A stretch of 64,000 nucleotides of DNA, from contig NC_081415.1 of the NCBI RefSeq assembly GCF_030272615.1, positions 630,083,240 through 630,147,239 on the forward strand, read 5' to 3'. This DNA comes from Cryptomeria japonica. Its lineage: Eukaryota > Streptophyta > Pinopsida > Cupressales > Cupressaceae. Of this stretch, positions 33,056 to 44,859 are shown in pieces (positions within the stretch are counted from its first letter, which is position 1; each line of letters opens with the position of its first letter). The position numbers were made by a program, and so were the translations under genes. The notes beneath the pieces are model-generated. The model did not search any database. It saw only the letters and a program-made list of their open reading frames with translations, and was not told the DNA's origin.

Positions 33056-33567
33056 TGGTTATAAATTGGGTAAGTATATAATAAAGTTTAAAATATTTAA
33101 AAGTATATAATGGAGTTTTTTTTTAGATAGTTAAATACCTCCGTATGAATACTTATAAGAAGTAAAAGAAAAGTGAAATAAACAAATTTATTGGAGGTAA
33201 GCCTAGCTTTTATAATTTTAAATGTATTTAATAATGTCCCGTGTAATTTAATAAGAGAAATTTAAAAATGATTGATTAGACTATATAGTCATATTGGAGA
33301 TTAAATTAATTTTCCCTCTCCTATTCCTTTAGCTTGATTGATTTAATAAACCCAAAGACTAGGTATCTCGTGGAGATTAAATTAAACCAGTTAGTTTTCC
33401 GCAAATAATATTTAACAATCTATCAATGCTTGGTTCACCTCAGAACTAGCTCGAATTTAATTATGGAAATTTCTATAACGCTTGTCGTGTGAGTTAACTT
33501 GTTAATTAATTAGTATGTCTTTTAAAAAAAAATTGTTCCGTTTTTGCCCTAAATTTTGGGCATGACA

Positions 33568-33572
33568 CCCAA
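33568..33572. repeat. Target-site duplication CCCAA (right copy)
   Basis: The partner of 30110-30114, in the middle of the chromovirus RT. Confidence 0.9.
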
Positions 33573-34087
33573 ATAGCGTAACTCTTCCTTCATGAAAGTA
33601 CACTTCTTAAGGTTTACTAGCAACTTTTCTTCTCTCAACCTCTACAAAACTTATTTTAAATGAAACAAATGCTCCTCTTTTGTCTTACTAAAAATCAGAA
33701 TGTCATCCAAATATACAATAACAAACTTACGCAAGAATTTATTTAATACCTCATGAAAGTACTAGGTGCATTAGTCAACCCAAAAGGTATCACCAACCAT
33801 TCATACAATCCTTAATTTGTCTTGAATGTTGTGTTCCACTCATCTCCTTCTCTGATTCTGATATGATGATATCCATTCTTCAAGTCTATCTTTGTGTAGT
33901 ATTTGGCTCCACTCAAATAGTCCATTATGTCATCTATCCTAGGTAAAGGAAACCGGTACTTCACTGTGATCTTGTTTATTGTTCTGGAATCGATACACAT
34001 CCTCCATTCTCCATTATTCTTAGGTGCTAATACTATTGGTACTTCCCAAGGACTCAAAATTTCTCTGATCAAACCTTTCTTCAACAA
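33573..34087 (-). pseudogene. Chromovirus RT fingers and palm (right of the insertion)
   Basis: [56 protein letters not shown] (first catalytic Asp) and [12 protein letters not shown]-like residues are followed by the palm YLDD box at about 33702-33713. The frame ends at LREEKLLVNLKKCTF...LRYLG, where the insertion begins. Frame interruptions occur near 33810 and 33640. Confidence 0.88.
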
Positions 34088-34760
34088 TTCCTACACTTGT
34101 CTATTTAACTCTTCATTCTCTGTCAGTGTCAACTAGTGTGCAGCTTTGTTAGGCAAACTAGCTCCGAGAATTAGGTCTATGCAATGATTGATACTTCTCA
34201 TAGGTGGTAATCCATCAAGTACATTATCTAAAATGATGTCTTCATACTTTGTCAGTAACTGCTTTATCTCCTCTAGTTCTTCTTCTTCATGCTTTAGATT
34301 CTCAGTCTCCTTTGGAACTATTGCAAAACACATATTCTCATGTCTCATTCCATCTAGGAACTTCCTTCCACCCACTAAACAGATTATATAATTCGTACAG
34401 ACTTCACTCTTCAGGGATTCCTCCAAAGGTAACAAGGTTTGTTTCATCTCATTTGCTACAATAGTGTATATGTTCTTTCTCCCATCATGTATTGCTTGTC
34501 TATCAAACTGCCAAGGTCTACCCAAGAAAAGGTGACAAATATCCATAGGCATAATATCACACAAGACTTCATCATGATAATTTCCAATTTTTAATTTCAC
34601 CAAACATTGCTCACTTATTAACAACTTATGATCACCCTGAATCCATGCTATCTGATAAGGCTTAGGGTGTTTCAATCTTTCCAACTTCAACTTATTCACC
34701 ATTTCTTCTGAAACAAGATTATTTCAACTACCACTATCAATAACAACTTTACAACACTTA
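34088..34760 (-). pseudogene. Chromovirus aspartic protease and pre-RT linker
   Basis: CCKVVIDSGS at about 34727-34744 gives an intact D-S-G site; a stop follows it directly. The open part (34133-34702) holds VNKLKLERLKHPKPYQIAWIQ, then the flap/core LKIGNYHDEVLCDIMPMDIC and LFLGRPWQFDRQA, then the linker EIKQLLTKYEDIILDNVLDGLPPMR that leads into the RT. Confidence 0.87.
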
Positions 34761-35937
34761 CCAAATACCTTACATCTAGTCTTGAACAAATTTCTTCTTT
34801 GCAAAGGCTCCTCATCTCCTCTGGTATGACACAAAGCTTTCCTCATCATCAATAGTTCTCCATCTTCCAGTTTGTTAGCCAATCCGGTGGGGCTTTCTTA
34901 TACCAATGTTGTTCTCCCAATGTTCTATGTCTTCTTACATTCGAAAGAACGATGTCCTCCTCCTCCAAAATTATAGCAAGTTCCTCTAAACACTCTCGTC
35001 TTGTCTTCTATCATCTTTTTCAAAACCCTCATTCCGGTAGCCATCGGGTTCTCTCCTTCGGTAGAAATTTATGTCATCCATCTGGTATAAATTACCTTCT
35101 TTGCTTACTTCCTTGTCCTTGTTCTAATCCATATAGGTTCCTCTTCCTTCGGAAAACCTTCCACCTCTACCTCGATGTTTCTGCTCATGTCTTTTGTTTA
35201 GCTTCTCTTCTACTTTCAAGGCATACTAGTACACTTCTTCAACACTTTGTAACTTGATCAAAATGAGTTCATCTTGTATAGACATCCGTAGTCCATTCAA
35301 ATATCTCGCAACTTGTTCAACCTCATCATCAACATGTCTAGATTTGATATTCAACTTGTAGAATATTTTGGTTTACTCCTTCACACTAGATTCCTTTTGC
35401 TTCAAGTTCTACAACTTCTGGAATAGATTTACACATAAAATTTGATTTTAACTTAGCAAACATCTTCTCCCATGAATTGATCTTCTCTTTACCTCTTCTC
35501 TGTCTATCAACCTGCAAATTCTCCCACCAAAGAGATGCATGACCTTTCAACCATGTACAGGCATACTTCACCTTTCTTTCCTCTACAGTGTTCTCAAAAT
35601 CAAAATACTTCTCCATCTCCGAGATCCAATCCATCAATTCATCCGAATCCAACTTTCCATCACACTCCGGTGGGGTAAAATGTGGTTTAGTGTTCACCCT
35701 ACTCAAAACCCTCAAGAACCTTTCTTCATCTGGATCGATCATTGGTGGATTTTCTACTTGTTCTATCAGGGCCTCTTCTTCCTCATATTCGCTCACATCT
35801 TCAATATGTCGGCCTCTTCTTTGGGCTATCTCAATGGCTTCCAATCAAGCTGCAATTCCTCGCAACATTTCCATCACAACAGGGTCTGCATTCTCACATG
35901 CTCCACCATTCCTATTTCCTCTTTGTGTCATCTCCAT
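34761..35937 (-). pseudogene. Chromovirus Gag with knuckle
   Basis: A good ATG at 35935-35937 starts MEMTQRGNRNGGACEN. A TGA at 35845-35847 breaks the frame before LEAIEIAQRRGRH. The Retrotrans_gag core follows (YFDFENTVEERKVKYACTWL, GHASLWWENLQ, WEKMFAKLKSNFM). A frameshift near 35390 leads into ARYLNGLRMSIQDELILIKL, an Arg/Gly-rich stretch and a knuckle-like CYNFGGGGHRSFEC-type motif near 34950. These are the usual Gag parts of chromoviruses. Confidence 0.85.
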
Positions 35938-36026
35938 GACAGTCCTTTGTAGCTATAGGTCAGATCCATAGTCTGCCACCCTCCAGTAAAATTCTCAGGA
36001 CAACACAATCTTTGGAATGAAATCTC

Positions 36027-36038
36027 GCTCTGATACCA
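36027..36038 (-). other. Primer binding site of chromovirus E
   Basis: TGGTATCAGAGC on the minus strand (initiator tRNA-Met type), two bases from the 5' LTR. Confidence 0.92.
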
Positions 36039-36040
36039 CT

Positions 36041-36826
36041 TGATGCAGTCACCAATTAGGAGGGACCTCAAAGAGTTCAATCTGGACTGAGCAACAAGAG
36101 TAAACACAACAGAAACAAGAAACTATGATGGAGGAAATGCAAAACTCAATGAATTAGATCATGAAAATTGATTACAAATAACCAGTAACATACGGGTTAC
36201 AAGATCTGGCTCACTGGCCCGCTACAAACATGCTTAATTACAGAATATGTCACTCTCAAACCTCCAAATCTAAAATCTATCTACTATCTTCTACCTGATT
36301 TCCTTTTGACTGACTTCTAATGCTCAATTAAAATAATTTATATGATCCAAGAGGATCTGGTCAGCCCAAAAGGAATCAAATGCCGAAGAACAAGATCAAA
36401 CATGTAAAACCAATAGGTCGGCCTCTGCCAAAGAGATTCCTCCACAAAGTCCAAAGGGTGAAGTGTGGATCAAAGGGAAGTTCGGTCACATGCCAAGGAA
36501 CATCGGAATCAACACACAGGGCTTCGCAAGATACGTAAGGGATATGGTAGGTTCACCAATGCAAATAGGTCCAAATGGTTTCAGTGCTTGAAAACTATCT
36601 CGGAATCCGGAATCGATAACTTGTTGGAAAATAATCCAAATGATCTGTGGTTTAGGAATATGGAATATTATCATGTCCTCGAGCAAAATCCAACTCCACA
36701 AGATCTGGTGAGCCAATGCAAGAAAGTGCAGAATGAAATGCTGAAACTGCAAAATAGAAAACAAACAGAAAAAAAATATTTTTGGTTGATGCAAGATTGC
36801 CAAGAACCGGGGATGCTCTTGCATCA
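36041..36826 (-). repeat. 5' LTR of chromovirus E (786 bp)
   Basis: The partner of 27181-27967. The long open frames within it (36465-36887 and its complement) are LTR sequence that happens to be open, mirrored by similar frames in the other LTR. Confidence 0.92.
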
Positions 36827-36831
36827 CCAAC
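36827..36831. repeat. Target-site duplication CCAAC (right copy)
   Basis: The partner of 27176-27180. Confidence 0.92.
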
Positions 36832-38549
36832 CTTTAGAAAAAAAGGCTTTATGCATCACAAGGATACTGGGGGAGGGCTATCAATGAATCACTACCCTTG
36901 GAGGTGATTTTCATCACCACCACATTTGATTATAAAGGGTTGGAATTACTTCGCTTTAGTCATTCCCACTTAGGGCGTTCCCCTCTCACCGGCACATGCT
37001 AGTGTTGTATGGATTGTTTAATGCCATTTTTCTATCACAAAATAAATGTTAGGCCATATTTTGCCATTAACATCCTAGTGTAAAAGCTAGGGCATTACAA
37101 TCTTGACCAAAATTTTTATAACATTCTTGAAGAAATTTCTAGGATCTTGCTTACAATCCCACAACTCATTAAGCATCTCGATGTAGTGAGATTTACTTGT
37201 AGGATCTTCTAGCATTTTCTTTAAATTAAGGTTGTAGTCAATTGAAACTTCAATATTTGTCTTTTGAGGTGCACCTTTAACCTTGCTAGCTAAGTCACAT
37301 TGCAAATCCATTATTTTCATCAAATTTCCATCATACTACACTCTTCAAGTCATTTGCAATATTAGCTTCCAAACATGTCTTTGGCCCATTTCTTCACTTA
37401 TTTAGGATTTTTTTTCTCTTCAAGATCAAATCTAGCTTCTAATATTTGAGACATAGCTAACATTTCAAATGCTAGATCCTTCTTTAAAAAATTTAGGTGT
37501 TTTATTCATTCGTATTGTACCCCATAAGTGTTCTCCTTTCCATAATGGATTACCTTTTTATTGTATTTACCACATCTTCTCAATAGTGAACGACACACAT
37601 CTATTAGTGCCATCTCACATCTAGCATAGCATCCACATAAGGGCCAAGTGTAAAAGCAACAACGCACAATTACATCGTGATCCTTCTTCAACTAATAAAT
37701 CTTGTAAGGTTTAGATTTGGAATGCAAGCAAGCTATAATTTGTTAACCATTTTTGTACACATGTAATGACCATCTAACTAAACACTAAAGAAATAAACTC
37801 AATTTACTTTTCAAAAGTTAAAAACCAAAAAGGTAGTAAATCATGTAAAAAAAATCATTTTTATTTCAAGCAATCATTTAATTGAATTCATTAATTTATC
37901 CACATAAAAATTTATGGAAAGGTAACCATTTCTTTTCATTGCATTGAAAATTTAATACATTACATAGCATAAACAAAGATTACCAAAAGTTACCCACTTA
38001 GGAAGTTTGTATCTACCTCGCAAGCCTTGGCTAGTCAATTGCAGGAGAGAGAGCATCATCTGAGCGCTATTCCTCCAACCACAGACCAACGGTCTCCCGC
38101 ACACCTTCCTATTGGAAATGTCCCTACCACTCATAAAGAGTATAGACAAGGGAAGCTATCTTGAGCCATTTGAATACTAGTGTCATGTGCCACATATCTC
38201 ACTTCGACCATACGACTTTAGACTATCTTCTAACAAGTATGACCAATCTGGAAGATCTATGTTCTAGCGACACTTGTGAACTGACTAGTCACATGCATCG
38301 ACACATTTTCCCTTTGTCTATACTCCTCTCCTGGATGATACTCTCCCTGTTATTTTGGTAGGATGAACTCTATGAACTTCTTCCTAGATATCACTTGGAC
38401 AATCAAACATGTGATTAGGCCACTTTCATACATAAAGTCATATTCCATAATAGAACATTCTAGTATTTCAAATTCATCACAAAATGAACAATTTAATCTA
38501 TATCTTTCATTGCGAGTTTCAAAACATGTTAGAAACCAAATTTGACATC
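36832..38549. other. Unassigned AT-rich sequence
   Basis: No domain recognised on either strand. A purine run ACTGGGGGAGGG near 36866-36877 could be an old polypurine tract. Open frames (for example 37087-37323 minus) have no family resemblance. Confidence 0.4.
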
Positions 38550-39249
38550 ATAACACATTAGTTAATGATGGTTCATCTAGATTCATAGTAATTCTACCTT
38601 TATAACATGAAAATTAAAAGTAAAAATCATTCAGAATTGGAATGAAATACTAAACAAAATTTGGGGATGTAACAACACACTAGATAGTTGATAGATCAAC
38701 CATCTATGATCATCTTACAAAATTTGTTTGTAGACTTATATTTTTTTAGAATAAACTCTTTATCCTATAATCAACTTATGATGTCTCTTTATTCCAAGAC
38801 ATCAAGGTTATTCACAATATCAAGTTCTTTATCATTTCAGCCTCAACTTTCACCATCAAAGGTTCTTCATCTTCCTAGGATACCATCACCCTTTGGGGTT
38901 TCGAGGGGAATAGATATGACCTTAGTTACAAATGAAACATCTAAAATGGATTCCAAAATTACAAAATATTGGCATCTTCATCGCTTACCTCTAAAGCATC
39001 ACCTTCCTTAGAAGTCAACTTTCACATTGTTGACTCCTTCAGGTTCTTCACTCATGGAAAGTCCCAAGGAAACTCATTCACCTTTGTTCTAGTTGTTATC
39101 ATTTCTTTTATTCATCATTTTAATTTTCTATTTTAGTTTCTTCTTTGTCTTTAAGGCATATATTTAAATGCCTCATCCACAGTTTGAACTTTCACCAAGG
39201 CAAGGTCATCTTGAAGTTGAAACCTAAGACCATTAACATATTAGGTTAT

Positions 39250-39329
<80 letters not shown>

Positions 39330-39860
39330 ATATATATATATATATATATATATATTAGTATTAAGCTACACTAATAAATCTCTTTGTTTTGAGTTCTCAA
39401 ACTATTTAAATAATTAATGCTAGTAATCAAAAGAAAATAATCTAGTTTTCAAATATTTTGACATCTTAGGCAATAGCCTAATGTTTTCCTTTCCCTGTCT
39501 TCTCAAACTCTACACATTCTCCCACATTAGAGTTGCATGTGACTTAAGTTTGGATGCTACAATTTTCACTCTTCTAGTATCGTCCTCATCAATGTCTTAC
39601 ATGTTCAAATACTCTAACTCCTTGGGCTAGCCTAGGAATAAATCTAGATTGAATTCACATTTAGAGTTTTATATATCAACTTTTATCTTAGATTCTTCTC
39701 TTCTTATGGTTTTATGAGCCTCTTCAAAGGGTCCATTGCCCCAACATTTCCTAGATTTTCTTTCTCTTGTTCATACACATCCATATGTAATGTAGCCTCA
39801 ATGGCTTCTAATATCTTAAGCCATTCCTAAACATTTATTTGAGGCCCTACATTCCTCCAA
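38550..39860 (-). pseudogene. Decayed chromovirus-like gag remnant F
   Basis: Read on the minus strand, fragments in several frames resemble the Gag at 34761-35937: LEYLNMKDIDEDDTRRVKIV-like and LKSHATLMWENV near 39520-39620 (compare YFDFENTVEERKVKYA and LKGHASLWWENL), then a VLGFNFKMTLPW-like segment near 39180-39235 (compare LNGLRMSIQDELI), then an acidic stretch to 38700. A TCAATGGCTTC match near 39795 aligns with 35831-35841. Many stops; a (CT)n/(TA)n expansion sits inside it. Confidence 0.6.
39252..39355. repeat. (CT)n followed by (TA)n microsatellite
   Basis: About 38 CT units (39252-39327) then about 13 TA units. It lies inside the gag remnant and makes spurious long open frames. Confidence 0.96.
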
Positions 39861-40113
39861 ACCCTTCTTCCTCAATTAATGTGGACTCTCCTCTAGGCTA
39901 TAACATAGATTGAACTAATGTAAGCAACCTTTGTTACTACAAGTTAAATAATATTAGTTCAAACAAAACAAAACAAATAACACAACTTTATAATTGATCT
40001 TTACAAATGCATCACTATCCACAACCACAACCTTCCTCTCAATCATCCATATTTTGTATCTTAAAAACAACTAAAGTTGTCCCAAAAACTCTCTACTTTT
40101 AGTATCTATGGAT

Positions 40114-40125
40114 GCTTTGATACTA
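40114..40125 (-). other. Possible decayed primer binding site of remnant F
   Basis: The minus strand reads TAGTATCAAAGC, two changes from TGGTATCAGAGC, at about the expected distance upstream of the gag remnant. Confidence 0.4.
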
Positions 40126-40129
40126 AAAC

Positions 40130-41209
40130 TAATGCAAATTTATCTTATCTACAAATTAATCATTAAAAACAATGTTTTATTACTACCCTTCAAGAATATT
40201 CTCTTGGAACTAAAACAAACATCCTCAACAAAAGAAAAATAAAAAGCAAAAAAAAATCGACAATATCTATTAAACTATTCTATAAACTAAAAAATAAATA
40301 TAACATGATGGAAAGCGGCAACAAAAAAATAAATATAACATGATGGAAAGCCCCAACAAAAGATAATATTTCGACACAACACATATCATATTACATTTAT
40401 ATTAGAAAAAAAAATATTTACAAACTAACTACTCTATCTCATTTTACTGTAGACACCAACATTTTATCTAGATCTATCATCCAAAATCTCTTTAAAAAAC
40501 TCCGCCAAATTATCCTCCAAAAACTCCCTCTTTTTTCCAACAAAACATCCCACGGATATATAAAATCCCATGCCAAAAATGGACAAATCCCCATTAAACC
40601 ATTGCAGCAGATATAAATTCAATAAAAGGCAGCCACCACCAATATTTTCTTAAAATAGCTAAATGTTCAATGGAGATGGGGTATAAACATTAAAAGGGAT
40701 CATCTGTATTGGTGATTGATCTGGTTTTGTTCTTCCATTTCTTGTAGTTCTTTTGAGCTGTTCATTATTTATTATGTATTTGTTCTTTGCTTTGTTTAAA
40801 AAAAGCAGTTACAGCAGAAGTGAAAGGGTGAAGAATGAAATCTTAGTAGCAACCATTCACATAGAGACATCTAGAAGTAGTACTCTACAATTGCTTAAAG
40901 CAAAACTTATTTATATTTAAGTTTTTAAATGTCCAATCTAACAGAACAATCGCTTCTGATGTGTTCCATTCTCACAATTTTGCAAGCAAAACATGATAAG
41001 CATATTTAGGAAGCATTCCTCTGAGAAAGCAGATTAGGAAATAGTTAACTTTAACTAGGTAGGAGTAATATATGAAAAGAAAAACCCTGAGTAGACCCTG
41101 ATCACTCCAAACCAAAGCTTGCATTAGAATTATTTCATCATTTAGTAGATTGTGTTGAATGCATAGTATTCATTAATTAGACTGGTCTATACAGAGAATT
41201 TCCCTGCAA
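40130..41209. other. Unassigned; may include a decayed LTR and the 3' flank of the transporter gene
   Basis: AT-rich with no coding signal. A 24-base phrase (ATAAATATAACATGATGGAAAG) occurs twice at about 40293-40345. The last part should hold the 3' UTR of the minus-strand gene, but I do not commit to a polyadenylation site. Confidence 0.4.
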
Positions 41210-42595
41210 CTACATTTGCATGTTGTTCTTTGGTGCTCCATTTCCCTTACCCATGCCTGCTTCAAAATCAATTGCAACAGTCCTCCTATCATGCACAGCA
41301 AAGGCAACAAGAATAAGTAGCAGGGGATAGCTAATGGAGGTAAGGCACCAGTTGATTTTAAGTTCTGTTAGTGGAGAAGTACTGCGTGAATCAAGCTGCC
41401 AAGCAACAGCTGCTCCTGCACTCTGCACACCTTTGTAGAATCCGCTGTACCTACTTAGGGTTTGGGAGTCATCAGCAAGAGCTCCAATCATCCAATAGAC
41501 CAAAGTTTGGAAGGTGGCATCCAGAAGTCCATAGGAGAAATACAGGACAAATGGACCTGCATAAGAGACCCCAGAGTCCATGAAATCCAGATTAGGGTTC
41601 TTCCCATTGTATTTCAGCTCATTGACAAGCCCACCACCCCATATGGCTGTCCCAAGCAATGCTACTATGCCCACACCTGTATATCCTCTCTTCTTCTTGC
41701 TCTGAGAACTATAGTCAAGAATGCACCCTATTCCTATAGAACCCAACATCTGAGCACCCCAATAGAACACATTGTTCAAACCCTTTGTTCTTATTGTGAA
41801 AAGCTTACCATTAACATTGTTGAATTGGTAGGTGTAAAAGAAATTACTAGCCCAAGAAGCAGGAACTAGCAGCAGCATCTTCCAATTCATAAACAGCTTG
41901 AGAATCTCCAGTGACTCAGTTCTGGGATTGGAATACTTCAATGTGCCTGCCCTAGTTCCATCATTCCTGACCACTTTATGAGCTGGAAGCAGGGCTAATG
42001 TTAGAAAAGTACCAAAAGACATGAAGCACATGAATCCAATGTATGTTGAATCATTCACATTCCCTGCTTTCTTTTGAAAGTTTGATAGAAAGGGGATGAA
42101 ACCTCCAAGCACACCTCCAACATTGAAAATGCTCCAAAACAAGGATATGTATCTGCCCTTCTTGTCTTCACTAGGGTATGAGGTCATGATGGCACCTTGG
42201 CCTGCCCAAAGCAGTCCTGCCCCAACACCCAAAAGTGCCCCTGCAATTATAGCAAACAATTCATTCTGATAATGGTTGTAATAGAGAAATGATCCAGCAT
42301 AGAGCACATAGGTGGAGCATCCTGCAAAAAGGGTCAGATGAGGCCCTAGAAGGTTGTAAATCCCCCCACCCAATATGCCAAACACTGCAAATGTTGTGTA
42401 AAGAGCAGTGTTGGCATTGTTGGCTGCATCTGGGTCCACCTGTCCTCCACCTCCCATGCCTGTGAGAGCATTGAACATGCCAGGGCAGCAGAAGCAGATA
42501 AATCCAATAAGGATAACCTGAACAACAGGGGAATTATAGCGAAAACATCTACTAGGAACCTCTTCAGATGATTTCCCTTTACCAGTTACACCCAT
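41210..42595 (-). CDS. UNC93-like major facilitator protein (461 aa)
   Basis: An intact coding exon. The ATG at 42593-42595 gives MGVTGKGKSSEEVPSRCFRY; the open frame extends 4 codons further but without an ATG. The sequence has about 11-12 hydrophobic segments: VVQVILIGFICFCCPGMFNA first, then TALYTTFAVFGILGGGIYNL, ELFAIIAGALLGVGAGLLWA, SLFWSIFNVGGVLGGFIPF and others. WAGQGAIMTSYPSEDKKGRY between helices 4 and 5 is a hallmark of the UNC93/DUF895 MFS family. The length matches plant members (about 450-460 aa). Family members sit in membranes and in plants have been linked to potassium or hormone transport, but the substrate here is not known. It is the only gene in the window that looks under selection. 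Confidence 0.93.
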   Translation of the reverse strand: MGVTGKGKSSEEVPSRCFRYNSPVVQVILIGFICFCCPGMFNALTGMGGGGQVDPDAANNANTALYTTFAVFGILGGGIYNLLGPHLTLFAGCSTYVLYAGSFLYYNHYQNELFAIIAGALLGVGAGLLWAGQGAIMTSYPSEDKKGRYISLFWSIFNVGGVLGGFIPFLSNFQKKAGNVNDSTYIGFMCFMSFGTFLTLALLPAHKVVRNDGTRAGTLKYSNPRTESLEILKLFMNWKMLLLVPASWASNFFYTYQFNNVNGKLFTIRTKGLNNVFYWGAQMLGSIGIGCILDYSSQSKKKRGYTGVGIVALLGTAIWGGGLVNELKYNGKNPNLDFMDSGVSYAGPFVLYFSYGLLDATFQTLVYWMIGALADDSQTLSRYSGFYKGVQSAGAAVAWQLDSRSTSPLTELKINWCLTSISYPLLLILVAFAVHDRRTVAIDFEAGMGKGNGAPKNNMQM

Positions 42596-42624
42596 GATTA
42601 TAATCAAATTGTCAGAACCCCAAG

Positions 42625-42745
42625 CTGCAGGAATAGATAATGCTTAACTACTCTTTCACCCAATAAAGATTACAGAACAGCCTGATTACAGAGGATCAAG
42701 GATTGAAATGGACCAAAACTCAGAACTGTAGTGGGAAGCTCAAAC
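42625..42745 (-). other. Possible 5'-UTR intron of the UNC93-like gene
   Basis: On the minus strand GACAG|GTTTGAGC at 42745 and CTATTCCTGCAG|CTTGG at 42625 make a consensus donor and acceptor 121 bases apart, 29 bases upstream of the ATG. It is inferred from splice consensus only. Confidence 0.35.
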
Positions 42746-44859
42746 CTGTCAAGCAGCCACTCTCATGACAAATCCAACTCTGTGATTTATGTGAGCAGAA
42801 GAGTCATAAGAAACCCATTTCAGGATTGAGTTTAAATTCCTAAATCCTTAGGCTGTTCAAATTGGGGAAAAGCTCAGAATTGTAATTCAGCCTAATTCAG
42901 CTTAGCACAAGAAATGTGGATCTCTAATTTATCTACCATCTCTCAAACTGCTAAAATGGCTCGAGGAGCATAGCAATCTGCGCGGCAATTGACTACATCC
43001 TCGATTACACTTTTTGAGGAAATAATTTATCCATTGTGCGTAAAAGGTTGCAGATTTACATAGATGATATCATGATCAGGTGGAGATTCCAACCTAGCTT
43101 CAAGGATTCTCTCGAAATAAACAGCCTGTTAACTGGATTTTTAAGCCTTTCCCATTTACAGTATTTCAAATTTCAACCATCCCCATTTTCATCCTTCTGG
43201 GTTAAGATTAATTCTTTGTAACTGAGAGAACATGCATGTTTATGGGTTTTAAGACACTTTCGTAGCCCACTGTAAACATATATTTACATCTTCCTGTAAG
43301 ATCTTTCCTCAAGAACAAAGTTTAAAAAATAAATGCATTAACATAACTAGGTAGTATGAGAGACTCTAGAGATTTACTCAATACAGTTTGAGAATGTAGT
43401 TAATGTCGCCAGCCTGAAAATCTTATCTGGGGTCCGCCTGGCAGTGAATCATATTAATTGTGTGACAATCATAACACAATTTCTGAATGGATTCAAACTA
43501 AAAATAACGGAGACTGCTATCCAGCCGATAAACCATACATAAAAAAGGCATACATTTGATCATACCGTTGCAGCTGGTAATTTGAACGGATGCCAGAACT
43601 AACAAGGGAAACGGAATTTTTAGCTGAATCTTTGCATGCCAGTTTAATCTGTTGTAGTCTTTTGCATGTCTGTCAACATTCATTCAATTCAATTTTTTCA
43701 ATAATTTGCTCAATCATATCATAAAATTTAAGTAATATTTATGATATTGAAAAGTTATTTTTTCAATTTTGGTTTTATTTTTTATTCTAGTTTGTGTTTT
43801 TTTTTCTTCTTATATTTAGATAATAAAAAAGAGTTTTATAATAGTTTATTAAAAAAAATGAATATATAAAAGAGTAGATCATTAAATATAATAAATAGGG
43901 ATAAAAATTAAAATAATAAAGTTCATTTTGTACATTAAAAGTCATATATGCATTCATTTGTATTTATTATTAAATGTACTTGATAGATATTCCAAGGGTA
44001 TTGTCATCAATCTTTCAAATATTTTGTGGGGTATCAATGCAATCAAAAAATTCTTAAAGTTCAATCTCTTTGCGACAAGCACCTAAAGCTTATAACACTA
44101 CTTCTCTATGTGTCACGAGTTGAAATTAAGTTGTAGAAGATAGAGTTGTAAAGACACCATTGTAACAAGACACCATCATGCTAAAAAAGGCACAATTGCA
44201 CACAAAGATGACCGAAATACTTGATGGGTCTATATATATCCAATGAAATTTAAACTAAAACTAAAAGAAAATGACACCAACATTCACAAATGATTCAACT
44301 TATTGAACCACATTCTTGTATTTTATGTCATTTGCATGATTAGGAGACAATAATTTGCCTCTCTCTCTCTCTCTCTTTCTAAAATCATTTTGCTTTAGAT
44401 TTTTTTATTATATTTATAAAGATACATAAATATACAATATAAACAATATAAAAATTATAATATTTATTTATATACTATAATAGCATATAGAATAGCATAT
44501 TATAGTATAACTAATATAAAATATTTTTGTTATTTTGGTTTGTTCAATTGTATTTTAAAAGACAAAATAAAATTAGGGTTTGACATGGAGATAAATAAAA
44601 TAATTTTTAATATAACTTCAAATGAAAAACAATAATGCAAAATACAAACAAAGTGAAATATTAAGATAATTATAAACTAAAACAAGTGCCAGAGTACTTG
44701 CCTTTATAGTATTGTAATAAAAATGTTTGTTGTAATTCTTAATTATTATAATTTTGAATTATTTTTATTATTAAATTATATTATTTTAATTATACTTTTG
44801 TAATATTAACTATAACACTCTCTTCAATAAAATAATATTAATAATTACAATATAATATA
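42746..44859. other. Upstream region of the transporter gene and AT-rich intergenic DNA
   Basis: 42.75-43.3 kb has more balanced composition and may hold the promoter and first exon. Beyond 43.7 kb the DNA is very AT-rich, with a short (CT)n run at 44360-44376. No coding domain or RNA gene recognised. Confidence 0.5.

Larger units (their letters stand above)
30115..33567. mobile_element. 3453-bp TG...CA insert, probably a solo LTR
   Basis: It starts TGTGAGGCCTCACC, ends TTGGGCATGACA, and has a 5-bp CCCAA duplication, which fits LTR-element integration. I see no second internal LTR copy, primer site or coding domain, so a solo LTR from a large-LTR element is the simplest reading. It contains the GC-rich palindrome array (32494-32693), an AT microsatellite (about 32986-33053) and no conserved gene. 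Orientation is not determined. Confidence 0.8.
27181..36826 (-). mobile_element. Complete Ty3/gypsy chromovirus E with a nested insertion
   Basis: Matching LTRs lie at 27181-27967 and 36041-36826 (TGATGC...GCATCA), with a CCAAC duplication on both sides. On the minus strand, right to left: primer site, Gag with knuckle, protease with intact D-S-G, RT (split by 30115-33567), RNase H, integrase and a chromodomain. The chromodomain identifies a chromovirus. Stops and frameshifts in gag, RT, RNase H and integrase show it is inactive. LTR differences are spread throughout, so this is older than element C. Confidence 0.93.

Noticed and set aside
36465-36887. 140-codon plus-strand frame
   Set aside because: It lies in the chromovirus 5' LTR; a similar broken frame is in the other LTR.
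39145-39417. 90-codon frame with a long Leu-Ser run
   Set aside because: Translation of the (CT)n microsatellite.
41371-41869. Plus-strand frames opposite the UNC93-like gene
   Set aside because: Shadows of the coding exon; no family resemblance.
42596-42607. Four extra codons upstream of the UNC93-like ATG
   Set aside because: The open frame begins at TTG, which is not a plausible start here; MGVTGKG at 42595 is the first ATG.
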